DNA of 64,000 nt from Levilactobacillus namurensis (lineage in GTDB: Bacteria > Bacillota > Bacilli > Lactobacillales > Lactobacillaceae), in assembly GCF_032197885.1 (NCBI RefSeq), contig NZ_CP134159.1, positions 1,488,001 through 1,552,000 of the forward strand, in the 5' to 3' direction. Under the pieces are notes generated by a model. That model searched no databases. It worked only from the letters and a program-made list of their open reading frames with translations, and was not told the origin of the DNA. Below, piece after piece: positions 26,433 to 34,648 of the stretch. The position numbers and the translations under genes were made by a program. The stretch's first letter is position 1, and every line of letters starts with the position of its first letter.

Positions 26433-26756
26433 CTAATGCCCCGTCCCATAAAGGTTAAGAATCAAGCTCCCCACCAGAATCATGCCGATGCCTAAGACAC
26501 TGGCCAAGTTGATGGGCGCATGCATGAAGAGGACGGCGACCAGGGTGGTCAACACAATGCCGACCCCACCCCACAACGCATACGCGACACTCATGTTCAC
26601 GGTCCGTAACGTGAGTGATAGGAAGTAAAAACAAATCGTATAGGCGACCAACGACGTCAGCGTCGGCCCTAGCCGCGTAAACCCGTTCGAGTAGCGTAAC
26701 ATTGTGGTGCCCAAAAGTTCCGTCACAATCGACACCGCTAAATACAAGTATCCCAT
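26433..26756 (-). CDS. SMR family efflux transporter (EmrE/SugE type)
   Basis: This 107-residue protein has four membrane segments and the conserved membrane-embedded glutamate in IVTELLGTTML at about residue 13. This is the proton/substrate residue of small multidrug resistance pumps. YALWGGVGIV in the third helix and GMILVGSLILNL in the fourth also fit. It works as a dimer exchanging protons for cations such as quaternary ammonium or guanidinium; the substrate is not known here. Confidence 0.92.
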   Translation of the reverse strand: MGYLYLAVSIVTELLGTTMLRYSNGFTRLGPTLTSLVAYTICFYFLSLTLRTVNMSVAYALWGGVGIVLTTLVAVLFMHAPINLASVLGIGMILVGSLILNLYGTGH

Positions 26757-26886
26757 AATCCAACGACCCCCATCGCGTCGGCTCAGCGACTGTCATGCTT
26801 AGTCACTCACCGTGCCGCGTCTTAATGTCATCCCCTAGAATTCTACCACACCGGACCATTCGACGCGACGCTTCCGGCCGGACGAC

Positions 26887-28740
26887 CTACGATTTCTGTG
26901 GGACCAACCCCGTCGGCGTCACCTTAAACCACCCGGTCCGAATCTCTTGATGGTAGGTCTTACGCATCATGACCGTGAAGGTGTGGTGATACTCCGGAAT
27001 CGCAATGTACTGGTAACGCTGCACGTTTTGCTTGAACTGGGCCGGGGACTCCATAAAGTTCTCTTGCCCCACACCGTGGTTGGTAAAAAAGTAGTAGTTG
27101 GCTAAGAAGCCCGCATAGTAACTGTCCACATCGCCCGGGTGCGGATCAACTAGTAGCACGCGTCGGTGAGTCAATCGCGTGCTCGGCGAAGCAATCTGTG
27201 CTAACTGCACGGGCAGCGTCCCCCGGTTCATCTGGTTGGTGAACTTGGTCCCGTTAATCTCCGAATACATCATGATGATGGCAAAGAAGATCATCAAGAA
27301 GCTTCCCATCTGATACGCATTCTTGGTCACAATCGACCGGAAAGATTGCAAGTCACGCTTGGCAAATTCTTGCTCGTAAAACGCGTAGTCGATGGTCCGG
27401 GACAGAACCATGGCCCCGATAAACAGTGCCAGAATCACGGTACTGCCCATATACCGTTCGAAGCCATCTAACCGGATAGCCTCCGCATAGGGCATCGATA
27501 AAACGTACATCCCAAATAAACTGGCATAATACAGTCCAAAGATGACGTCCACGGCCACTAAGGTCTTTAATAACGGATTCTTCTGATGACTGCGCCACCG
27601 AATCAAGATGTAGCTCCCCAGCAACAGAGCATTGATCAGGAGAATCCCCTGGGTCGACAACGACTGACCGTTCACCACTTGTTTTAAGAACTGATGGCCC
27701 AGCTTCAGGACCGTCCCGTCCCCTTCGTGTTGTAACTGTTGTCGGTACGCGGCCGCGCTGATCTCGTGTTTGGACACCGTAAACGTGTGCTTCACGTGCC
27801 ATTCCCACCACAGAAAGGGCACCGCTAAGACCACTAGGGTCCCCGTAAAGCGTCCCCACACACTGGCCCAGCGACGAGGCCAGCGCTGGAAGATCTGCGG
27901 ACGCGTGGTCCAGAGCATCCCCAAAAAGTAGCTGGCCAGGACCGCCACGAAGAAGGTCGCCGAATTCTTGACCAATAAGAGAACGGCTCCCACCAAAGCC
28001 ACGTGGCCACACTGGAGCCAAGGCTTCTGGCGATAGACGTAGACCCCGACCAACCCGGCAACCGTCAAAATGGGCAGCACGTAGTCCACTAAGAGGTTGT
28101 TCAAGCGGATGTTGATGTTAAACACGTACGAGACGGCAATCGTCAAGCATAATAAGAAGGACGTGAGCGCCCGGGTCCGATCCCGTAGCACCGCAAAGAC
28201 TGAATACGAAGCTGCCCAGATCAGTAAGAACTGTGCAATCAACATGGCGCCTTCGCTGAACCCGACCCAGTGAACGAACTGCGTGATAAACAACGCTGTT
28301 GCGGGCGGATACGACGTGAAGGAGATAATCGTATCGTGAGCGCCAGGCAAGTGTCCCGTAAAGGCCAGAAACTTGACCATGACCGCCCAATGCGAAAAGT
28401 TATCATAGTGGACGAGTGGACTATGGCCCAAGACCTGAAGCATGACCAGTCCTAGACCGACCATCCACCCATCAAAGAGGTGCAGGCCTTCAAAAGGTAA
28501 CGCGCCTTTGCCCCAGAAGCCTAGCAGCCACCAGTACAGTAACAGTGCGATACCCAAAAGCGTGATGACCCAAATCCCCGGATTCAGCCACCCCACCATC
28601 GCAAAACCATACAATAAGATGATCTGTACCAAAAACACCGTGATCCAAGACAGGTAAGGACTCACGCCTAAGCGTCGAACCGTGGCGTTATACCCCAGAA
28701 CGCCTAAGCTATAACCCCCTAATCCTAAAACCCATGTCAT
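26887..28740 (-). CDS. Large polytopic membrane protein of the polysaccharide locus, copy 1
   Basis: The 617-residue protein has about a dozen hydrophobic segments and an extracytoplasmic-looking C-terminal region (VLLVDPHPGDVDSYYAGF). The conserved block VHYDNFSHWAVMVKFL near residue 110 lies after the first few helices, as catalytic loops do in GT-C glycosyltransferases and polymerases. That assignment is inference. It is a close paralogue of the broken upstream gene (28758-30586), for example sharing RLNNLLVDYVLPILT. It is the last gene of the operon and is intact. It may act in glycan chain assembly or modification at the membrane. Confidence 0.8.
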   Translation of the reverse strand: MTWVLGLGGYSLGVLGYNATVRRLGVSPYLSWITVFLVQIILLYGFAMVGWLNPGIWVITLLGIALLLYWWLLGFWGKGALPFEGLHLFDGWMVGLGLVMLQVLGHSPLVHYDNFSHWAVMVKFLAFTGHLPGAHDTIISFTSYPPATALFITQFVHWVGFSEGAMLIAQFLLIWAASYSVFAVLRDRTRALTSFLLCLTIAVSYVFNINIRLNNLLVDYVLPILTVAGLVGVYVYRQKPWLQCGHVALVGAVLLLVKNSATFFVAVLASYFLGMLWTTRPQIFQRWPRRWASVWGRFTGTLVVLAVPFLWWEWHVKHTFTVSKHEISAAAYRQQLQHEGDGTVLKLGHQFLKQVVNGQSLSTQGILLINALLLGSYILIRWRSHQKNPLLKTLVAVDVIFGLYYASLFGMYVLSMPYAEAIRLDGFERYMGSTVILALFIGAMVLSRTIDYAFYEQEFAKRDLQSFRSIVTKNAYQMGSFLMIFFAIIMMYSEINGTKFTNQMNRGTLPVQLAQIASPSTRLTHRRVLLVDPHPGDVDSYYAGFLANYYFFTNHGVGQENFMESPAQFKQNVQRYQYIAIPEYHHTFTVMMRKTYHQEIRTGWFKVTPTGLVPQKS

Positions 28741-28757
28741 ATTGTTCCCCTTACTTC

Positions 28758-30586
28758 CTAACGTTGCCGCAACAATCGTTGTGGTGTAACCCGATACAGT
28801 CCTGTGATGACCCGTTGATGGTAAACCTTCTGGGTCAAGACCGTAAACGTGCGGTGAAATTCCGGAATCACCACGTAATCATACTGTTGCACGATTTGGC
28901 GGAAGGCCGCCGGCGAGACCATAAAGTTCTCCTGACCGACCGCCCGATCCGTGAAGTAGTAGTACCGTGCCGCGTAACCGGCATAGTAGTCGTTCACGTC
29001 CGTAGCGTGTGGATCGACCACCAACACCTTTTGATGATTCAAGTGCGTCCACGGCCGCGAACACCGCTGGAGTTGGAGCGGTAAAGTCTGCTGGTTCATG
29101 CGGTTCGTAAAGTTCGTCCCCGTGATTTCTGAATACATCAACGTAATCGCAAAGAAGCCCGCGACCAACGTGCTCAACTGGTACGCATTCTTCGACATGA
29201 TCGTGGCAAACGACCGTGAATTTCGTTTCTCAAAGTTCTGTTCGTAAAATGTCGCGTCTAAGACCCGGACAAACACCATGGCGCCCAGATAAAGGCCCAA
29301 GATCACGACACTGCCCATGTACCGCTCAAACCCATCCAATAAAATGGCTTCCGCGTAGGGCATGGACAAGACATACATCCCCAACAAACTCAGGTAATAC
29401 AGGCCAAACATCCCGTCTAACCACGCCGCCGTCTTCAGCAACGGGTTCCGTCGGCGGTTGCCCAGACGAATCACGATCCAAGCCCCCACTAACAAAAGGT
29501 TGAGTAACAGAATGCCCTGGGTCGATAACGACTGGGGGTTTAAAATCTGTTCCCCAAATTTACGGGCAATCTTAAGTATGGTCGCTGGACTCTCACTGGT
29601 CAGCTGGTGTCGGTAGGCCTGCGCACTAATCTCGTGTTTCGAGACGGTGAACGTGGCGTGGACGTGCCACTGCCAGAGCAGAAACGGCAGACTCGCCACC
29701 CCCATCGTTCCCGCAAACCGTAGCAGGTTGCCGGGCAAGGCCCACCCTGTCCGGTTGGTCTTCAACAGGGTGACCAGAAAGGCCCCCGCGATAACCACCA
29801 CAAAGAACGTCGCCGAATTTTTCACCAACAATAACGCCGCACTGAACACCGCCACGTGACCGCACAGCAGCCATGTCCGCGTCCGGTAAGCGAAGATTCC
29901 CGCGACGTTAAGATGGGCAACACGTAGTCCACTAACAAGTTATTGAGCCGAATCGCCACGTTAAACACCAGTGAGCCCGCAATCGTGAAACACAGGATCA
30001 TGGCCGTCAGCGCGCGCGTCCGGTCACGAAGTACCGCGAATACAGCGTAAGCGGCCGCCCAGATCAATAGGAACTGGGCCACCAACATCGCCCCTTCGCT
30101 GAACCCGATCCAGGTGACGAACTGGGTGATAAACAGTGCCGTGGCGGGCGGATACGAGGTAAACGAGATTAGATGATCGGTCGCCGCCGGTAAGTGGCCA
30201 CTAAAGACTAAAAACTTGACCATGACCGCCCAGTGCGAAAAGTTATCGTAGTGGACCAAGGGACTGCGAGCCAGGACCTCTACCATGGCACCGCCTAAGC
30301 CTAACATCCAAAAGTCAAACAGGTGAATGCCTTCAAAGGGTAAGCTGCCGCGGTGAAACAGGCCCAAGACCTGCCAAGTTCCCCATAGAACCACGCCGAG
30401 TCCCGTCACGCCATAAATACCTAATCGCAACTGCCCCAGCATGGCCGCACCATACAGCAAGAGAATCTGCAACAACATGGCGGTAATCCACCGTAAATAA
30501 GGACTCACGCCAAGTCGCCGTAGCGAGCCCGTGTAGCCCAATAGACCGATTAAATAACTTGCGCCACCCAACCAAGCTGCCGTCAT
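28758..30586 (-). pseudogene. Large polytopic membrane protein, copy 2, frameshifted
   Basis: This paralogue of the neighbouring 617-residue protein would be about 609 residues. The N-terminal part reads from 30586 to RLNNLLVDYVLPILT, then the frame breaks between 29905 and 29906. The second frame continues with a peptide matching copy 1 (WLLCGHVAVFSAALLLVKNSATFF). One missing nucleotide at ACG-TCG accounts for the break; copy 1 also has three extra residues there. The start at 30586 is favoured because GTAAGGAG lies 6 nt upstream. Otherwise the coding sequence is well conserved, so the lesion is recent, reversible or an assembly error. Confidence 0.85.
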
Positions 30587-30623
30587 CCTCATCTCCTTAC
30601 TTCCTGGCCTTGAGCCTGTGCAG

Positions 30624-32615
30624 CTAGACCCGGTTGAACCAGCGACTCAGCCGCCGTTCGTAGGCCTGAGTCCGCACGACCAGGTTCATGTATAATTCAT
30701 CAAATGGTGTAATCCACGCATCTTGAACTTGGGGCAACGTCTGGTTCGCCCCGTCATAGATCAATTGCAGGTAATTGTCCCGGTTATGGTCGGGGGCTAC
30801 GGCGACCTGCGCACTATAAATCGGTTGCTGTCCCCGGTGCGCGATTCTCGCGACCGTTCCGGTCAACGTGATTCAACTTCGCCGGCGCCGTAGCCGAATC
30901 TCAACGGCGTCACCCGTTGCCAGCGGCATGTCTCCGGTGTCGGTGAAGGTAAAGGCCACGCCCCCTTCCGACACATCGGTAGTCTCCAAGGGGTGCCAGT
31001 CCCGGCCACCAGCCAGCTTGACCTTGCCGTCGACCGTTCGAATAAAGCGCTCGTTCTTCCGGTACACATGGCGGCCCATGGCGATGAACAGACACATACT
31101 CAGGTTGATAAAGTGCATCAAGAGCCAGAAGGTAATCACGCTTCCCACCAAGATCTCCGAACCGTACTTACCATAGTTGAATTTCACAATAGCAATCAAC
31201 GTCACGGCCCATAACACAAAGTAGGGAATAATATATAGCTTATCCTTAAGCGAAAAAGTCACATTCTTAGACGTCACCTTAAACTTCTTAGTCTTGATCC
31301 CAATCGTTTCCATAATTACCGGAATAAACAGGTACGGCGCAAAGAACGTCTCTTGGACTTCCCCCCACCGTTCATTACGAATCATACCTTCCCGATCACC
31401 GCGGCCCGATGTGTCCCCCATCACATAGTGCAGGAGGAAGTACCCCGGAGCCCAGACGATCATCAAGATCCAGAAGTTCGCGTTGACCACTTGAATCTTC
31501 CATAGGGCATAGAGAATCGGTGCAATGATATAAATAATTCGGCGGAAAAAGGCCCACCAGTAAAAGTAAGTGTTGATCAGAATCAGACGGTTCATCCACG
31601 ACAGCTTCGGATTCCAGAAGATGTGGAGGTTCCGGCAACTCTGAATAACGCCCCGCGCCCAACGGGTCCGCTGCTTAATGACCCCCTTTAGGTCAATGGG
31701 GGTAATCCCACTGGACTGCAGAACCTTAGTCGCCAGACTAATATACCCGGCCATGTTCAACTCGGTCCCCAGTTCAAAGTCTTCAGTGATGGTATCCGTG
31801 GGAAAGCCGCCCACCTCATCGACCGCCTGACGCAAGAAGACCGCGTTTGACCCAGTAAACAAAGCCCGCTTATTCCCCCCATTTAGGACGTTCACGTCCC
31901 GTGAGAAGAAGTCCTGTTCGTTGGGGACGATTCTTTCGGAGAACAGATTGAACTGAAAGATGTCGGCATTGTAAAAGCTTTGTGGCGTCTGTACAAAGCC
32001 CAGGGGTTCCGTGTGGTCTGGATCGTCCTGTAAGGCTTGAAAGTTCTGCTGGAACAGGGGCACGGTCTGGTTGAGAAAGCCCGAAAAGGGAATCATATCC
32101 GTATCAAAGATCACGAATAACGGGGAATGCAACTGCTCTAGGGCGTGATTGATGTTCCCCGCCTTGGCCTGCTTATTATCCGTCATACCAATGTACCCGA
32201 CGTGATAGTAAGCCGTCAGGGCTTGCACCTCTGGCCGATTGCCGTCATCGGCCACCACGATGTGCAACTGCTTACGGTTAGGATACTTGATGTAGGTCGC
32301 CGCGTTGATGGTCTTGCGCAACAACTCGACGTCTTCGTTATGCGTCACGATGATTAGATCGACGTCTGGCAAGGGTTGCCGGGCATCGTAGTCGGGAATC
32401 TCTAAGTCCTGTTTCTTACGGGTGGCTAACATGCGGAAGAAAATCAGCATAAAGCCCGTAAAGTTCGAGACGATTTCACTCAGCACCAACAGCAACGCGA
32501 AGATCAGCGTAAATAAGTGGGCGTGCCAGGGAATCGTAAAGAATACCCGCCATAGGAGGTAAATCACGGATAAGATAATGGCTAAAACGTTTAAAACCCG
32601 TCGCTTATTTGACAT
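30624..32615 (-). pseudogene. Cellulose-synthase-like GT2 glycosyltransferase with PilZ domain, interrupted by in-frame TGA
   Basis: This BcsA-type processive glycosyltransferase has two N-terminal membrane helices (about 8-62), then the GT-A core with DDG at 123-125, DTD at 171-173, TED at 277-279 and QRTRW at 315-319, further helices, and a PilZ domain. The c-di-GMP motif RKNER is at 519-523 and DVSEGG at 547-552. An in-frame TGA at 30873-30875 stops translation after 580 residues. The same frame continues ITLTGTVARIAHRG and stays open to 30624, about 663 codons in all, which looks like the missing end of the PilZ barrel. The 580-residue product keeps all catalytic motifs. Confidence 0.87.
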
Positions 32616-33693
32616 GGGATCGCCTCTTGAAAATAAAGTTCTTTTGCAAATAATAGCTGAGCAGGAATAAGCAGAAGTCCCCGACTAACTTGGCAACGGT
32701 CGGCGTCAACGCGCTCTGCCAAACGATACTTAAGAGTTCGGTCAACCCGTGGGTCAGATAACCCGAGGCCAGGGTCTGAAGAACCAGCAACAGACCATAC
32801 TTCCACAACGTACGTTCCCCGGCATTCTCGAAGACCACGTGGCGGTTGATCTGGTAATTCACAACGGCCGAAGCTAACCGGGCGAGAACGGTCGCCCCCA
32901 TGATCACCGCCAACGACTGTTGTTGGCCTAATAGCAACATGAACAGGCTGAACAACCCGATATCAATCACGAAAGACGCCAAGCCACTAGCCGCAAACTT
33001 AAAAAAGCGGGCGTAGATAGCCAGCGAGTCTCGAACCACCCGAAAATGCGACGAGGCGTTGCCGTCAAGGTAAATGGTGGGAATCGGCTGTTCGCTAATG
33101 GTCACGTGATGCTTCTTAGCCTCGAGTAACATGTCGAATTCAAACTCAAAGCGCTCACCAGGAAACGTCAGTGCAGTGGTCAGGTAAGTCCAGGGAATCA
33201 CCCGGAGTCCCGTCTGCGTATCACTAATCGTCTGATGGGTTAATACACGAACTAGATTATCCGTTAAGATATTCCCAAAACGACTCCGCCAAGGAATGTC
33301 TCCCGTAAATTGTCGCGCTCCGATAATCAGGTCATCCGGTCGCTGAGTGGCCAAATGAAGGCACTTCTCAAGGGCTGCCACCGTGTGCTGTCCGTCAGCA
33401 TCCATGGTCGCAATCCCCGCCAATGCTGGCAAATCGGTCTGCTGAAGGTAATACCGGAACCCCGTCTTGAGAGCCGCGCCCTTCCCCTGATTCTGGGCAT
33501 GACGAAGTAGGTGCAGCCGGGAATCGTCCAGGTGCTGCAGCTGCTCAAAAATAGCTTGATGCTTCGCGTCGCTGCCATCGTCGACCACGACTATACTGGC
33601 CAGTGCTGGCTGCTGGGCCAAAAGTTGGCGCACTAATTGTAAGAGTTGCGCATCCGGATTCAGCGCTGGAATCAAAATACCGAAGTTTAACAT
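32605..33693 (-). CDS. GT2 glycosyltransferase fused to GtrA-like membrane domain
   Basis: The 362-residue protein has an N-terminal dolichol-phosphate-mannose-synthase-like GT2 domain (VVVDDGSD near 36-43, MDADGQH near 97, GARQF and a QTGLRVIP motif). From about residue 230 a GtrA-like domain follows with four membrane segments (FKFAASGLASFVIDIGLFSLF). Such proteins transfer a sugar to a polyprenyl carrier and help flip it. It is the first gene of the polysaccharide operon, overlapping the PilZ glycosyltransferase gene by 11 nt. AGAGGACA precedes the ATG. Confidence 0.9.
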   Translation of the reverse strand: MLNFGILIPALNPDAQLLQLVRQLLAQQPALASIVVVDDGSDAKHQAIFEQLQHLDDSRLHLLRHAQNQGKGAALKTGFRYYLQQTDLPALAGIATMDADGQHTVAALEKCLHLATQRPDDLIIGARQFTGDIPWRSRFGNILTDNLVRVLTHQTISDTQTGLRVIPWTYLTTALTFPGERFEFEFDMLLEAKKHHVTISEQPIPTIYLDGNASSHFRVVRDSLAIYARFFKFAASGLASFVIDIGLFSLFMLLLGQQQSLAVIMGATVLARLASAVVNYQINRHVVFENAGERTLWKYGLLLVLQTLASGYLTHGLTELLSIVWQSALTPTVAKLVGDFCLFLLSYYLQKNFIFKRRSHVK

Positions 33694-34129
33694 AACTGTC
33701 CTCTATCCTTTGTCTGATCTCCCCTGAGATCGCTCATCCCCAAATCAGGCAGTGGTGCCTGATTTGGGGATGATTGTTTATCTAATTAACATATTAATTG
33801 TTTTAAACCGAATAAACTAGTCGTTTTTAACCACCTATCGTGAAATGGTTAAGTGACTTTCTTCCAAACCGGATACCATTTTCCGGTGAATTATTATCCC
33901 CTATAAACGAATTATACGTTCGTTCAACATCTCAGGTGTGATTGGTTCTATCTCACATGCGGTTTCACTAACTCCGGCAGTTTCATCAAAATTAGTATAT
34001 CGTGTAAGCCATCACAAGCGAGTTCTTCCGTTAAAAACGCATTTAATTCATCAGTCCCTTGAACCATTTTTAGGATAGATTAACAATCAAGAGGTATCCA
34101 GTATGGCACTTAAGACCTTAAACCCACGC
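33694..34129. other. Intergenic region upstream of the polysaccharide operon
   Basis: No gene is seen in this AT-rich 430-bp stretch. It holds an 18-bp perfect inverted repeat (33734-33773) and further dyads: TAACCA/TGGTTA near 33830-33853, ACCGGA/TCCGGT near 33875, and ACGAA/TTCGT at 33907-33923 around a TATAAT on the minus strand (33911-33916). It probably contains the operon promoter and control sites, but no clear -35 was found. Confidence 0.6.
33734..33773. repeat. 18-bp perfect inverted repeat before the GT2-GtrA gene
   Basis: Two 18-nt arms, TCATCCCCAAATCAGGCA and its exact complement, enclose the loop GTGG. It lies about 40 nt before the first gene of the polysaccharide operon. On the plus strand it is followed by a weak T-rich tract. 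It could be a terminator, an attenuator or an operator. Confidence 0.85.
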
Positions 34130-34162
34130 AAAAAGCGCCGCAGTCCCCAGACCACAGCGCTT
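34130..34162 (-). terminator. Terminator of the small winged-helix-like gene
   Basis: On the minus strand AGCGC...GCGCT with an internal imperfect helix is followed by TTTTT. Confidence 0.7.
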
Positions 34163-34170
34163 ACTTCATT

Positions 34171-34455
34171 CTATCGGACTAACAACACGGGCATTGACGA
34201 CTGATGGTCCGTAGTGTCTGACCAGTACGCAATCAGCCCCAAGTCTTGGAGATGCGTCATCTGCGCATCTAATTCAGCCGTCGTTAGTGCCAGTTTCTGG
34301 GCCAGGTTGACCACGACCCCCGGATGCCGTGCCAGATGAACCAACTCTTTCAATAAGTCATACTCCGCTGCCGTCAGCTGATCACCCGTTCGCTTAAACG
34401 CCTCGAAGAAGGTGCTGAGACTGCCGTCCGTCCCCAAAACAAACCCTAACATCAT
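34171..34455 (-). CDS. Small putative winged-helix DNA-binding protein
   Basis: The product of about 94 residues looks like a short winged helix. LTAAEYDLLKELVHLARHP is followed by a helix-turn-helix-like stretch VVNLAQKLALTTAELDAQMTHLQDLGLI and a short C-terminal strand. The frame starts at TTG 34470, but GAGGGGG upstream points to the ATG at 34455 or 34452. A perfect palindrome just after the -10 of its own promoter suggests autoregulation. It is similar in build to MarR- or DUF24-like fragments, but the family is not certain. Confidence 0.65.
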   Translation of the reverse strand: MMLGFVLGTDGSLSTFFEAFKRTGDQLTAAEYDLLKELVHLARHPGVVVNLAQKLALTTAELDAQMTHLQDLGLIAYWSDTTDHQSSMPVLLVR

Positions 34456-34479
34456 CTTCATCCCCCTCAATGACTACTA

Positions 34480-34491
34480 ATCAAATTTGAT
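34480..34491. promoter_or_regulatory. Operator-like palindrome ATCAAATTTGAT
   Basis: This perfect 12-bp palindrome begins about 6 bp downstream of the -10 TATAAT (complement of 34498-34503), where a bound protein would block transcription of the small winged-helix-like gene. Confidence 0.55.
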
Positions 34492-34497
34492 AACCCC

Positions 34498-34503
34498 ATT
34501 ATA
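34498..34503 (-). promoter_or_regulatory. -10 of the small winged-helix-like gene
   Basis: The minus strand reads TATAAT, a consensus match, about 42 nt before the start codon. The -35 is poor. Confidence 0.5.
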
Positions 34504-34581
34504 AAATAACAGACAAATGACCCCTACCAAAACCATCTCCCCCAAAGGACTTGATTCTGTCACTTGCCCATCCTAAAGGTC

Positions 34582-34618
34582 AAAAATGGGTTTCCCGCAC
34601 GACTCGTCGCACGGAAAA
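34582..34618 (-). terminator. Terminator of the LPxTG protein gene
   Basis: On the minus strand CCGTGCGA pairs with TCGTGCGG (two G-T pairs) around loop CGAG, followed downstream by a T-rich stretch. Confidence 0.65.
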
Positions 34619-34648
34619 TCCATTTTCAAGTTTCACTTAAGTCTTAAA

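Noticed and set aside
27353..28021. A 222-codon minus-strand frame inside the large membrane protein
   Set aside because: It is in another frame of an intact gene that has a conserved paralogue, so it is a shadow.
34103..34204. A 33-codon plus-strand frame with AGAGG before its ATG
   Set aside because: It runs through the terminator and coding region of the opposite gene; its basic run comes from the terminator stem.
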